The notes under the pieces were generated by a model. The model saw only the letters and a list, made by a program, of their open reading frames with translations. It was not told the DNA's origin and searched no databases. Position numbers and translations under genes: made by a program. 64,000 bases of DNA from Latrodectus hesperus. Its lineage: Eukaryota > Arthropoda > Arachnida > Araneae > Theridiidae. The stretch spans positions 74,627,487 through 74,691,486 of the forward strand of contig CM075851.1 in the NCBI GenBank assembly GCA_037975125.1, written 5' to 3'. This document shows, piece after piece, positions 51,837 to 64,000 of this stretch (the stretch's first letter is position 1; the number at the start of each line of letters is the position of its first letter).

Positions 51837-52471
51837 AAAAAAATATTAATAAAGGGGGAAAAATACTTTGGAATACCCTGATTTAAATTTATTTTAAACT
51901 TTAAATTAAATGAATAAACAGAATTATCGCACGAAATACAAGTAACATATAAGTTAAGTACTCTCATCTAAAACATAAAGATAATTATATATTACTATTA
52001 TCGGTATAATCTCAGAACTAAGAATAACCCGTTTTAAACATTACAATAGTTTTATTCTTAACTGAAAATCATAATTCAATACTTCTGAACTAGTCTTTTA
52101 ATTTAAAGAATAGTAATACATATATTTAAGTAGCTTCATCAATCATTTTATATGATAGAATTTTTCTTATTATTTGTTCTTCAAGTGTAAGCAGATGTTT
52201 TATCATATAAAAAGGGATCCAACTTACTTCGTTTTTATTCGGATTGTACAAATATTTAGATTTCGCTTTAGTTACTCAATTCCTAGTTAATAATATGAAA
52301 TAATTAAATTGTATATTTTTTTTACAAATTTCGGAAAGGTAGCTAAAAATTTAATTAAAACGATATGTTAGTGAGATTAGTAATTTTTTTACTCAGTTAC
52401 GTTTTTGGTCAAATTAATCCAATAAAGTAATATGACCGTTGAATGAAGAACGCAGTGAATATCATGAATTC

Positions 52472-52678
52472 GGGGCTCACCGTGGCTTAGTAGATGGATA
52501 CTGCTTTACACATCGAGACTGTTGTACAACACCTACCTACTGTTGTACAACAAGACATGCAGGTTGCGATTGTCTCTTCTGCGTGCACATCTGTCGGGGT
52601 GGGTGTTTGAGAGTTTTCCTCTTTTGTGACACATGAATACAGCCTACTACCTATGAGAATGTTTTCCCGAAAGGCATT
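52472..52678 (+). mobile_element. SINE family B, copy 4
   Basis: A tRNA-like head GGGGCTCACCGTGGCTTAG is followed by a decayed B box (GGTTGCGATTGTC near 52562). The body then runs TCTTCTGCGTGCACATCTGTC, GGGTGTTTGAGAGTTTTCC, ACATGAATACAGCCTACTA and TTTTCCCGAAAGGCA. The head holds a duplicated CTGTTGTACAACA motif near 52519-52551. A 65-codon open frame overlaps and is not a gene. Confidence 0.68.
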
Positions 52679-53384
52679 TATTTGGTGGATATGAAAATGG
52701 CTTACAACAGCTATAAGTTTCTAGACAGTTTACTAAGCAGCATCAAAATTTTGTGTATTAAGATGTCCTTTTCGAGAAAAGATATATTGCTCATATTTTT
52801 TTCACTTTGTTTATGAAATGTATGAACGCAAAACAAGTAAAACAGTTAAAATTTCTAAATTAAGGCTAACTTTGATTAAATATCAGCAAGGATATGTTGG
52901 TTCATCAATAAAAATAGAATTATACTTTGAATTTAGCTTGCATTGTAATTATTGCTCACATTCTGTTTAGCTGTGGCTCTATTGGTCAAAATGGCATTTT
53001 TGTTTATTTTCGATATAGCATTCGTTTTCAATGGAGCTAAAACATATCATATTTACAAAACTTGTGCCCTTTTTAATGTATTTCCGTTGGTGGATTGCAG
53101 AAGAACAGACAAAATGTTACCGAAATAGAAGTATTAAGCTTTGAAAATCGTATCTTCTTTTTTTTCCAACATTCTCCTCCATTTCTACGCAAAATATATT
53201 AAAACAATAAAAAGCTGCAGCTTAAAGGATTGCAATTGTATGGGAGGGGAAAGATACTTTCTCGTTCACTGGGTAAGAAACTAAGAATCAGCTAAAGATT
53301 GTCTATCGGGGTAAAAGAGACGATGTGCATTAAATATTCGCACAATAAAATGCCCTTATAAAAGTATGCTATGCATGTGTGATG

Positions 53385-53450
53385 AATGGCTGCCAGCTCA
53401 GGTGGCGGTCATGTCATTTGATCGTGGTTTAAAATTTCCAGGAAATTGTG
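53385..53450 (+). mobile_element. SINE-like fragment, family E
   Basis: TGGCTGCCAGCTCAGGTGG resembles a tRNA A-box region. GTGGTTTAAAATTTCC follows and aligns with the 31.3-kb copy. Only about 65 bp are recognisable. Confidence 0.45.
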
Positions 53451-53921
53451 AATATGTTCGATGGATTTAATAAAAAGAAATTAACAATGGAAAGGAGAAT
53501 GTAATTATATTTTTTGTTTCCCGAAAATAAATTTACTTAGATTAAACAAAAAAAATCAATTGTAATTAGAGCTTTTAAAAACACTATCTTTTCAAAATAG
53601 TCAGGTGGAAATATCGAAAAGAAAAAGTCTCTACACAAACATGAAAATAAATTATTATAATTAAATAAAGTTAATAAAAACATAACTGAAATATTTTTTT
53701 AAAATTTACAATAAACAAATAAATAATAATAATAATTATTATAAATTTAAATTTATGTCAGTCGTATTTTTTGCAATGCTTGGCCGTTAGGAAATTTTTC
53801 ACTCTATTTCAGGACTACAAGAAGTGGAAGTGATGGCAATTTCATGTAGTGGGACACACACAGAGGGCATGCCATCGTGACCCCGAAAGTGAGGGGTTGT
53901 GAGTGAGGGGTGCGAAAGTGA

Positions 53922-53957
53922 GGAGCCCCTACTTCTCAATTTAGAAGTAGGGACTCC
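53922..53957. repeat. 15-bp GC-rich inverted repeat with one mismatch
   Basis: GGAGCCCCTACTTCT pairs with AGAAGTAGGGACTCC across a 6-base loop. It follows a G-rich stretch (53885-53925) with repeated GTGAGGGG and GCGAAAGTGAGG units and precedes a run of eight C near 53978. It has none of the surrounding AT bias. Confidence 0.9.
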
Positions 53958-55999
53958 CAGCCTTGGTCTTGTCTCCCCCCCCAGAGGTTGTGTTAAACGT
54001 AATCTCTGGTATTTTTAAGTATAATAATATATTTCTATCCAAATGACAGCTAGACGTAATTAATTCTTTGCAAGTTTTTTTGTTTATATTACAAGGGAAT
54101 GAGGTTCTAAGAATTGTGAGAAGTTTTTTCGAAAATTTACGTGCATACTAAATATAGTTTAAATTATTTCTAATATATAATTCTCATTACGCCTAAATCA
54201 GTAGCCGTGAAAAATTATTTCAGAAACATTTGTTTGATCAATAAATGGTTCATTTGCTCTAATGTGATTTATATTAAATATTCTTTTAATATAAATGTAA
54301 GGAACTATTTTATCGGATGCTACGAAGATCGTAAGAAAAGAAGTACATAGACGAATAATGCAACGAAAACAAATAAGGTGAAATTAATATATAAATGATG
54401 TACAAATACATTTAAGCAAACTGAACATTTTAGCTGAAAAGAAAAATGATATAAATTTCTGTTTTGCTAGCCAAGTATCTTGACAAATATTTATTATTTT
54501 TCTAGCTAAATAATGTCATGAAAGTAAAATTTTGTTCAGTGTTCTATTTTGTTAACAAAATCTAAAATTTCAAGACACTTTTTTTATCTAGGAAATCTTA
54601 TCATAAATAAAATCAGTTTTGTAAAGTCAAGCGTTATATTGCACAATATTTCTTAAAATGTTTTGTAAGTAAAGTCTTGTAACATCATTATTTAACTATC
54701 ATTAAAAGAATGTCATAATCCCTATTGAAATATTAATTGCAGCTTAATGTTATAAAACTTTTGATAAAATTTCTGATATAAATGGACTGAAAAATTTTCT
54801 TTTATCTGTTAGAAATTTTCTGCACTGATATGAACGATTTTATTTGTATCAATCATTTAAATTCCCTTAATTAGAATATTAATCATTTCCTTTCACAACC
54901 ACAAGCATATTTAGACAAGATGTTAATATTTTTATTTCGTATTTTCAGAAAAGTTTTTTTTTTTAAATTTTCAGAAAAAATATTTTTAGAAAAATATTTA
55001 TTTTTTTTAGAAATTATTTTTAGGAAAATATTTATTTGATCAGAAATTGATTTTGCATAGTTTAGTTTTATTAATGAATTATCAGTTATTAATTTTGTAG
55101 ATATATTGTGATAAGTTTATTAGAACAATATATGATAGCATTTCTTTAATTAAAAAGGTTGTTATTACTTATTATCTCTATTGTATTATAAAAATTGTCA
55201 CACTATTTCAATAATATGTAAATTAATTGGAAGAGCTATTTATTTATAAATTGTAAATGAATTTTTTAAGAAAATTATCTTTATTAATGAGTGTCACTTA
55301 ATTAAAATAAAATAAAAACGTTGAATGTGTCAAGAAATACTCTAAAAATGGCTATGTTTTTGAATAAACAATTACTAATGAAATTTAGAATATAATACAA
55401 ATGAATACTTATAGAATATAATTTGCTATTATGTTTGTATTGTACTCTAAATTTATTGTACAATTATACTTACAAAATAGTATTGTAGTATAAAATAGTG
55501 AATTGTTCATTCATGTACAAAATAGTATTTTTCTATTATTATTAAAGATTGAATCCAATCTTATTGTTATCAAAATAAAACCCCAGAATATTTTTGAATT
55601 AATGCCTGGAAATGATTTTGGGTATTTTCCATATTGTGAAGACTGGAAGAAAGGATAATATCTTAGATTATATGTTAATATAATTGAAAATTGATATCGT
55701 TCCAATAGGTCATATACCTTACTTAACTGCTTAGTTGCTTTAATGTTCTATAAGTGGCGCCCCAAAACATTTTATAAAATGAATTTTATGATATTTAATA
55801 AAATTATTTAAAATACATATTTTTTAAATAATATTAAAATTATAAATGTTATTAATTTTTAGTTAAATTTATTATATTTAATTAAAGAACTTAATTAAAA
55901 TAAAATAAAATAACAGGGTTAGTAAGAATAAAGTTTAAACAATAATTATTCACATTTTTATTTCATCAATGATTTAGACATATACTTCTCTAATGTCAT

Positions 56000-56700
56000 A
56001 CAACTTAGTACGAGAAGAGTCTTCATGCTTTTCTGATACGAATTCCTCCATGCTCGGGCGAAACTCCTTTGTAACATTTCGGGTGTCGTATTCTACATAT
56101 TACGAAGAATCTTGAATTTCAAAACATCACAGGAATATTCTATAGTTTATCTGTTGACACAGGTTGAATGGTTCACAAAATGTTTTGAAATTATTGATGG
56201 CCTTACCATCAACTCCTAATCTGGCTGATACGTTTTGAAAAGATCATTCATCTCTCATAATTATTGACCCTAGTATTTCTTCGAGTTGGATGATTGGCAA
56301 CAACTTTATGGAAACCTTCCTTTTGACAACGACAGTACATTTTACGAGTTTGTCAGCTTGACATATTTGACCTAATACTAACAGCACACCGATTTATTAT
56401 CATTAACTTCTTTGATTGTGGAGGGTATTATCATTAGAATTATTCAACGACAGCACTTCACTGCATTCATTCCAAAGGAACAAGGAACCTCTGCCGTATT
56501 TTCGCTTTCCACATAGAAACGACTCTTCTATTCAAACCACATACTCTGAGAAGCTTGTGTTGTTAAACAAGGCCATACAGACTGAACTAGTCACACATAG
56601 TATCTTTTGATTAACCTGTAAGCGTTTGGATGTCACTTGAAAAATTTCGTAATGGTAATATTGGACGATCTCCAAAAGATTTGATAACAGCTGTTTGCTG
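56000..56700 (-). other. Possible decayed transposase region
   Basis: Composition is balanced against AT-rich flanks. The minus strand near 56040-56110 reads NTTPEMLQRSFARAWRN, reminiscent of the C-terminal tails of mariner-type transposases. Upstream parts could not be aligned. A plus-strand 64-codon frame at 56416-56610 is not recognised. A decayed transposon is the best guess. Confidence 0.3.
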
Positions 56701-58149
56701 TTGCATTGTATGTTAATATGCTCAAGCGAAAAAATACATTTGGTTTCTGAGAGATGAAAACATTTAGCATATTCTTTAAAGAATCATGTGAGATTTTTGT
56801 AATCCCTCCCCTTTCATGTTATTACTTTTGACATCCCGTGTTTCCCACCTTCACTTCAACTAAGCAGAAATGCTATTTTGTGAGGGTAGTAATTGATATT
56901 CTCAAAGAAATTGAACAATTGATTCTTTGGTGATAATTGCAAGTTAAAATTTCTTAGTTTTAATTTCTAATATGCAACATTATATTGCGAAAAAAGAAAT
57001 ATATACCAACAAATTTAGTGGCGACATCTGTCGGCTTTTAAAGAAACTAGGAAGTTAAGTTAAGTCACGTATTAGGATAATACATAAAAATACTGTCTAG
57101 GTGATGTAAACCGAAAAATTAATCTTTATAACTGAAAATATTAAAATAATAAATTATGTTCCATTTCATTGATTAAAAAATTATATTTAGTATTTCAGAA
57201 AATTATTGGAAATGAAAAAATTTATATTCAGCTTAAAATACTCGTTAATATTCATTCAATTGTTTTGAGAAAACACAATTAGTTTTCACTTAAAAGATGA
57301 TTTTTAAATTTTGCTTGATACTTTTAAGAAATTATTCAGCTCTATATCGTTCAGCTCAAATTTTCATTAATTTTTAAAATCTTGTTCTAACGAGGCTAAA
57401 TTATGAAATTTTAACGCATTTAATATTAATTGCAGGAGTTTTCATAAAAGAAGAAGGAAGAAATTTTTTAAAGCAAAACAGAAAATTTTTAACTTGTATA
57501 ACAGCTTAATTCTTAGAAATTATCTTCATATTCATGAAAATATATAACATTGGTGCTACCTCCCGGTTAAAATTAAAAAAAGCTGAGCTTCTATCATCAA
57601 AATGTATTTTTCTGGAATAAAATAAATTTTAAAGTGATGATATTTTACTTACAGGATGACTCAAACTTGTAATGATTAAACTTATTGTAGGAAAAATGTA
57701 CTGATAGGACGAATTCTATAAAATTTAAAGTGCGAAAAAGTTTTTTTCGTCTAAATTATACTGTAGTGTCGCCATCTATAATAACATATTATATTTACAA
57801 ATTTAGTAAATATTTTCTAAATTGGTAATTGAGAAATTCCTTAAAAAATTATTCTCTGTAAATCTTGTGTCTAAATTTTTAAAAATGAATAAAAGATATT
57901 CATACTAAATGTGAATCAAATTGTGTTTTATTTTAGTAATATTTAAAAATTATATTTTATAATGCATATATTTACATTTAATATTTATTGTCGGCTTTTT
58001 ATACAAAATATTTTTAACATTATGAACAACGAATAAAGATATATTTGCTGAAAATTTTAGAATATAGTTTCTTTTGTTATATTGGCATCAAATTTAAATA
58101 ATATAATGTAGTATATTTTAGTTATACTACATAGTATATTTTAGTTATA

Positions 58150-58580
58150 GATCTACAACAGCCTTCTCCAGCCTTGGAGTACCATATTGTTAAAAGGCTT
58201 ATTAAGTCAAATATAGCCTCCTATCGTAGAAATGTTTACAAGATGTGCACAAAGGGGAAAGCATGGGCTTCCTCACTAACAAAGCCTATTCCGTGCAACC
58301 TCCACAGAGCTGTGGGAGTGGCTAATTTTCGTCTTAAAACTGGGCATGATTATCTGCAAAAACACCTTCACCTGGGTTTGAAGGACTCTCCGATCTGCCC
58401 TTTTTGTGGACTAGAGGACATGACTGGTGACCACCTTTACACTTGCCCTGGACTTTCGGACGTCGCAGTTAGAAATTCTGTGGAAGATGACTTTTCATTC
58501 ACCTCAAGATTGTATTGGGCTGCCCGACAGAGACTGATGGTTGAAAATCCAAGGTCGGGCGTAGGATAATAAAAAAATTT
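58150..58580 (+). mobile_element. 5'-truncated non-LTR retrotransposon tail, 11-bp TSD
   Basis: TTTTAGTTATA flanks the insert at 58139-58149 and 58581-58591, a perfect target-site duplication. The plus strand carries an uninterrupted 3' coding part of a non-LTR polyprotein from 58150 to the TAA at 58567-58569. In order it shows a basic linker (IVKRLIKSNIASYRR), VGVANFRLKTGHDYLQKHLH, a zinc-knuckle-like CPFCGLEDMTGDHLYTC, and a RPRAGVG-like end (NPRSGVG). No reverse transcriptase, endonuclease or RNase H is included. The stop is followed by TAAAAAAATTT, so the 3' untranslated part is nearly absent. The open frame suggests a moderately recent insertion. It is not a host gene. Relative: 9.7 kb. 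Confidence 0.9.
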
Positions 58581-59335
58581 TTTTAGTTATATAGTTTATA
58601 TAATATATTATCATTTAAATACTTAAGCATATAAATAATGCCTCAGTAAAAATATTAAGGAAAAATACATAAAAATAAAAACTTTTTATATCCATAAAGA
58701 TAAAGCGAAATATGAGTAGATATTTTTAAAGCTAATGCCATTCAGACAAGTCTTTAACACTGCATAATTACCGAAATTTTGGAAACTTGGTTAGACGCGA
58801 ATGATATTGCAAAAAAGAATACATGCATTCTTATTTCTAATAATCAAGACTAATCTAAAAATAAAAAAAAAGCAAAACACACACACATATGACGCTTAAT
58901 ACTACGATCGCAGAATTAAGACCTTAGAGTGTAAGAATTTTTTTTATTGTGATGAGCATATTATTGAAACTATAATAGGTTTGAATAAAAGAGGAAGCGT
59001 AAACTTATTTATGTAGATTATTTCAACAAAACTGTATTCTTCAGAAATAATAAATATTTTCTGGTATTAAAAAATATTGTTAGAAAATTTGACGCGCTGT
59101 TCTCTTACACTCTATAAGCTAATGATAAAATAAATAATATATTTTACAAGCTAAACTTAACACATTTCAAAAAATTTATACTTTAGGTTCCGTAATTAAA
59201 CTAACAATGAAACTAATCGTTATAATTTGAAGAATAATTCTTGATACTAGATTTGCCTATAATGAATATATTAATCCTTTTTAAATATTGCTGATATTTT
59301 CCATTTGTGAATAGCCGAATTTTTCGAATAAATAT

Positions 59336-59366
59336 AAAACAGGTATATCAACAATATACCTGTTTT
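59336..59366. repeat. Perfect 13-bp inverted repeat (hairpin)
   Basis: AAAACAGGTATAT and ATATACCTGTTTT are separated by 5 bases. Confidence 0.93.
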
Positions 59367-60568
59367 GAATTATTATTAAATAAAAAAATTATTTTTCCCT
59401 TTCTTAGCAAGAATCGTAGAGTAGAAAAATGTTTTGAAGGATTTTTTATTTATTATTTTTATTTTTTATAAATATTAGTATTTATTGGTGTGCAATAAAG
59501 TAGAAACCGATGAAAAAGTTACACAACAGATGTGATTCCAATAAATACGCAATACTTAGCTCTCGCCATCTTTAAATATTCTTTCCTTCCAAAGAACGTA
59601 TTTATATAATTAAGATAGGCCAAAAATTCCTGTTATTTCTCTTTATTCCAAATTCAATTGGCTTCTTATACGTTAATTGGGATTATTATTGATTCGAAAG
59701 TCACTTATATTAAAAAGTGTATTAGATTAGTAAATTCAAAAATTTAAATATTCCTGTGATATGACATAATAAATAAAAAAGAAGGAGCTAGATATTTTAT
59801 GAACATACCAATATTCTCAATTCTTCTCAATATTTAAAGCAAACAAATCTTCTCACTCAATATTTAAAGCAATTTGGATAAATTATTTTTAAATTAGTAT
59901 TAGTTTTATAAACGATTTCACATCATTATCCTAAATGGGAAAAAGAGTTAATATTTCACTTTTGTTAAATAGTTTTAAGTCAACTGTTTCCTGTAAAAAT
60001 TAAATCAATAAGAAAAACTGACAATTACCATATTCTTTAAAGTAAAGGATTTATATTTGAACAAAAGTAAATATTATATAATATAACATTAAAATAAATT
60101 AATTATATTCTTTATGTATCATACTTGGAATGAACAAAAATAGACAATGCCCATAAAATGAAAATGCATACAATAATTCATTGCAATATTATAATAGTTA
60201 GTTAATTTTTCTAAGTCATGATGAGGCTATGTAAATGAAACACCCATTGGAAATTTTAAATTGATAAAGTAATCAAATTCATTATAATGTAAAGATTAGT
60301 AGGTTAAAATCCGTATATTTACAAACTTAAAAAGATTAAAAATTAATTAAACGTAATTAATATTAAAAAAAATTAAAATCGTATAAAAACAATGTGAGCA
60401 AAAATTATAATAGTAATTAAAAATAAGATCTAAATTTATTAACAATTTTAAAATAATTAAGAATGATATCCAGACTTTACAATTTCTTTTGTTTTAAAAT
60501 TTTAAGAAGTAACCGACTTTTAAAAATATTGGTATGAGATGCACAGGCTTTAATAGATTCGTCAGTGA

Positions 60569-60582
60569 TCAGTAGATGGCGC
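60569..60582 (+). promoter_or_regulatory. CTCF-like binding motif
   Basis: TCAGTAGATGGCGC fits 13 of 14 positions of the CTCF core and includes AGATGGCGC, similar to the insect CTCF core. The neighbourhood is AT-rich. Confidence 0.4.
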
Positions 60583-60678
60583 TGTATTAAGGGTGTATTG
60601 TTAATTTGGAAAAAAAAGATTTCATATATACTTTACCTCTTTTGATGTAACAGAGTTCTTTTCAGAAAATGTTTCGAA

Positions 60679-60700
60679 AAAATAAATAAATAAATAAAAA
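60679..60700. repeat. Short (AAAT)n repeat
   Basis: About five AAAT units. Confidence 0.85.
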
Positions 60701-61303
60701 AAACTTTATAGCTTATGCAGATTATTAGCAGGCTTCTTGATTTAAATCAAATAAATTTTTACAGCAAGACGAATTTGATATCACTATATAATGAAATATT
60801 CATAAAATTAGCTATCTTCTTAACGTTAATTTTGTTTAGTATTAAAATTCATTGAATAATAAATATGCTAAAATGTATGCTAAAATTACGAAATGCTATA
60901 ATTGCAATAAAAATGCATGAAGAAATTCTTTGTTGTGTTTAGGGAATATAAATTAATACTTCCTTTAATGGAAATTGTAATAGAGATATTAAGTAATATC
61001 TGCAAATATACTTAATACTTTATAGTTTTCCATAATAATTTATTTTCAATATTTTGCATATATTATAATTTAATTTTGTGTTTTTGGTTTCAAATCATTT
61101 AACAACATCCTAAAATAAGCGAAGGTAAGTATTAATAATACAAATTGTTTCACTGAATTTTCAGGGCTTCTTAAACGTAATATTTAATTCGAAAAAATTC
61201 TGTTAGGAAATCAATTGTTTCTATAAAGAAAAATTTCATTAATTTTGTAATTGAAATCATTAATTCTTCTAAATTTAATAAAATAAATAGTAGAATATTA
61301 AAT

Positions 61304-61694
61304 GTTGTTGTAGTTACTAATGATACTTGGACAAGCCAAGCTCGCTATGCCTTGGCTACGCGAATTTAAGTTAATGGGAGCGTTTTTCGTTTAATGAGAG
61401 CACCATAAAGGTGAAAGCACGACTTTTGCTCTTCAAATTTTCCGATAGATAGCAGCCCAGAGGATCTACTCCCTCAATTTTGGCATTGATCTGAAGGTGG
61501 AGTATATTTCTCCAAACCACATATTGCACCCATGGTAACTGCTCAACGACCAATCATAGGACTTTCGATTCCACAGATTTAACGAACACGTATATCACAT
61601 GTACTCGGTGGGTCATTGGCGGCATAGGGAATCGAACCCCACCCATACGGATGGAAGGCCGCTACCCTAACCACTAGGCTACCACGGCCCTGAC
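61304..61694 (-). mobile_element. tRNA-derived SINE family C, full-length with 10-bp TSD
   Basis: On the minus strand the element begins GGGCCGTGGTAGCCTAGTGG, with an A box (about 61665-61682) and a B box GGTTCGATTCC (61628-61638). A ~250-bp body follows, ending in an AACTACAACAAC tail. AATATTAAAT flanks both sides (61294-61303 and 61695-61704). The B-box arm keeps good tRNA-like pairing, so this copy is fairly young. A 60-codon minus-strand frame inside it is not a gene. Confidence 0.9.
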
Positions 61695-61704
61695 AATATT
61701 AAAT

Positions 61705-63616
61705 AATATAGTTAAATGCAGCAATTTGAATAACTTTGTGCGTGATTGCAAAGATTACCAGAAATAAAAGTAAAAAATCTTATATACTGAGGTTCATTAA
61801 TACAAGGATAGTTGGGCTTTTTTTTTTTAATTTTTATAAAAAGCGAACTTTTACGTAATGTCACGTGGATTTTTATCTAAGCAATATTGCTTGTTATAAC
61901 TTGTTTGAAAAGCAAATGTTTCTTAGTTCCCTAAAAGTCTAAGCATTTAATAATGATTATTAAACAATTTGTCTTATGATTTTGCTGATAATATTATTTT
62001 ATTGTAGCTTCCAAAACATTATTTAATGTTAGTCTATTTAGTTTTTTCTCTTAAAATATCAATTCAATTTAATTGACGGAAATTATTTTTTTCATTTGAT
62101 CATTTGAGCAAAAATAGTAATATAACTTGACGCAATAAGATGTAAATCGTTCGCTGCATTATTATGAAGAAAATATCTTAGTGATAAATTGAAAATGAAT
62201 ATCAAAAATGTTTTGAAATGATATAATTTAAAAGGTTTCAATCATAGTGATATCACTAAATATATAAAAATCAATAGAAAATCACGTTTAAGAAAACTGC
62301 ATGAACTCTAATGCAAAGAAGGTTTCAGTAAATGATCACTGGAGAATATCAATTGGAAATATTTCATATTTTTTGTTGAAAAACAATTAATTTCAGACAG
62401 ACCTGGTGATTTTAGTATTATGGGCATATGTTATAAATAGAAAAAAAAGTTTAAATTGTTATTTTAAAAGAGGTGTTATTATGTTTCAACGTGGAATTTT
62501 TGCAAGTGGAAAAATTTGTTTTAGTACTCATAATATTATGAACTCTAATTTATATTAAGATGTATTAAAATAACAAGTGTTAGCAGTTCTAGGAGGCTTA
62601 CACTTTATAAAGCAGTGAAATATGATGCATCTTCTCTCATCTAAACTTTCAGAAATGTAATTTGAACAAGACAAAGTAAATTTATTTTGAACTGACCACA
62701 GAGACTACTCATCATTTAAATGTAATTTTAATTGCTTAAGTACTAATCTCAGGAAAGATTTTTAATGATAAGAAACAATAATCATCTTTAGAAGATCTGT
62801 TAACTCTGCATTGCTGACGAGGGTTTCGAAATATTGTTCTGTTGGATCCCTGGACATTAAGGTCTCGATGGCTGATGCATCCGGACTACTTCTGCCATCT
62901 GTTACCTTGTCTGACGCGAGAAAAGGTGTCAAAAAACTAATACATACTTTATGGGAGGATATTCATATTTTAAATTTTGTGATTATATATAGATATTTAT
63001 TTATTTTTATTCATATGCAGCTTTTAATTATATCATATACGAATATTTTTGTTTCTCAATTTCTTAATGTTTCTTGAGTTTTTATAAAATTATTATTGCT
63101 ACATGAACATAATTTTGGGCACAGCTTGTCCTCTTTTGAACCAAATGCCACAAAACCAACCAACCAACTTTGTTAAATATGCGATAGGTGGAAGTTACTT
63201 TAAAGAATTGAAAATTACTTAGAAAATCTTTTGTTTTTACAAGACTTGAAAAGCAATAATGGCGCAATAAATTACTGATTAATTTTAAAATGCCTTTTAA
63301 ATGCTAAATATAACTTTGCATCCCAATAATTGTGAGCCAGCATATTTCCTGTAATTTATTTGGTTGCTGCTATATTTTTAAAAATTTTATATTTTTTATT
63401 TAAAGATATATTTGAAATTCATTCTTGTAATTATAATGATGAATCACATTAATCTCAATGTTGAATAAAAAATAACATGAAATGGAGATATGATTGCAAT
63501 TATCATGTTAAAATGGTATAAAATATACTCAGTTATTAATAATTTCAGCAAGATGATTAATAAATAAAATGAAAAGCAAAAATAATGAGTAAGGCGAAGC
63601 TTAAAAAGCAGAAGCG
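61705..63616. other. AT-rich non-coding DNA
   Basis: The 88-codon frame 62811-63077 begins in a slightly GC-richer patch (62.8-62.95 kb), but no domain was recognised. A GGTTGG-type repeat fragment lies at 63.15 kb. Confidence 0.5.
63130..63172 (-). repeat. GGTTGG-type dispersed repeat fragment
   Basis: The minus strand reads GTTGGTTGGTTGGTTTTGTG and then GCATTTGGTTC, matching the class at 32.5 and 33.9 kb. Confidence 0.4.

Positions 63617-64000
<384 letters not shown>

Larger units (their letters stand above)
53460..58138. other. Mostly AT-rich non-coding DNA
   Basis: It holds the GC-rich hairpin at 53.9 kb and the possible transposase remnant at 56.0-56.7 kb. The remainder shows nothing. 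A copy of GTATATTTTAGTTATA near 58111 duplicates the target site of the non-LTR insertion. Confidence 0.5.
58592..61293. other. AT-rich non-coding DNA
   Basis: A hairpin at 59.3 kb, a repeated CTCAATATTTAAAGCAA near 59826-59871, a short AAAT repeat and one CTCF-like motif are the only items seen. Confidence 0.55.

Noticed and set aside
61371..61553. 60-codon minus-strand frame
   Set aside because: It lies within the body of the SINE at 61304-61694.

Overview
The window is strongly AT-rich eukaryotic DNA with no convincing host protein-coding gene. The organism is most likely an arthropod, and I favour an arachnid such as a spider. The grounds are the transposon families (DDE elements with an N-terminal DUF4817-like region, Tc1-like relics, non-LTR retrotransposon tails), several tRNA-derived SINE families and very long (TA)n arrays. 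The taxonomic call is inference. Long open frames are rare: only one, a transposase, looks like an intact gene. The many 60-130 codon frames are either low-complexity Tyr-Ile translations of (TA)n or chance frames.

Layout. 1-3.8 kb: AT-rich non-coding DNA with one TA array and a perfect 19-bp hairpin. 3.84-4.03 kb: an old SINE on the minus strand. 5.2-7.13 kb: a complete DDE transposon with ~277-bp terminal inverted repeats, TA target duplication and an intact 359-aa transposase with a DD41D triad. 7.25-11.66 kb: a transposon graveyard, all transposase remnants on the minus strand. It holds a decayed Tc1-like element interrupted by a non-LTR RNase H fragment, then a 5'-truncated non-LTR insertion with a perfect 12-bp target duplication, then a decayed relative of the DD41D element carrying two SINE insertions. 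14.67-16.01 kb: a second Tc1-like relic, with matching ends. 16-29 kb: nearly featureless AT-rich sequence. 29.2-29.8 and 36.0-36.5 kb: two diverged tandem duplications. 30.7-34.1 kb: a cluster of SINE-like pieces. 44.9-45.3 kb: a CpG-rich island with an E2F-like site and a TATA-like motif. 49.4, 51.6, 52.5, 53.4 and 61.3 kb: more SINE copies. 58.15-58.58 kb: a second copy of the same non-LTR tail, with a perfect 11-bp target duplication. Nine long TA arrays are spread through the window.

How the parts relate. Target-site duplications and reading continuity across junctions let part of the insertion order be read. Old Tc1-like and DDE relics came first, then non-LTR and SINE insertions into them, and the intact DDE element, with nearly identical TIRs, looks the youngest. 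I found no CRISPR array, rRNA, true tRNA gene or convincing host exon, and no new multi-gene system. The items most worth following up are the intact DD41D element, the nested insertions, the five-copy SINE family and the CpG-rich island at 45 kb.
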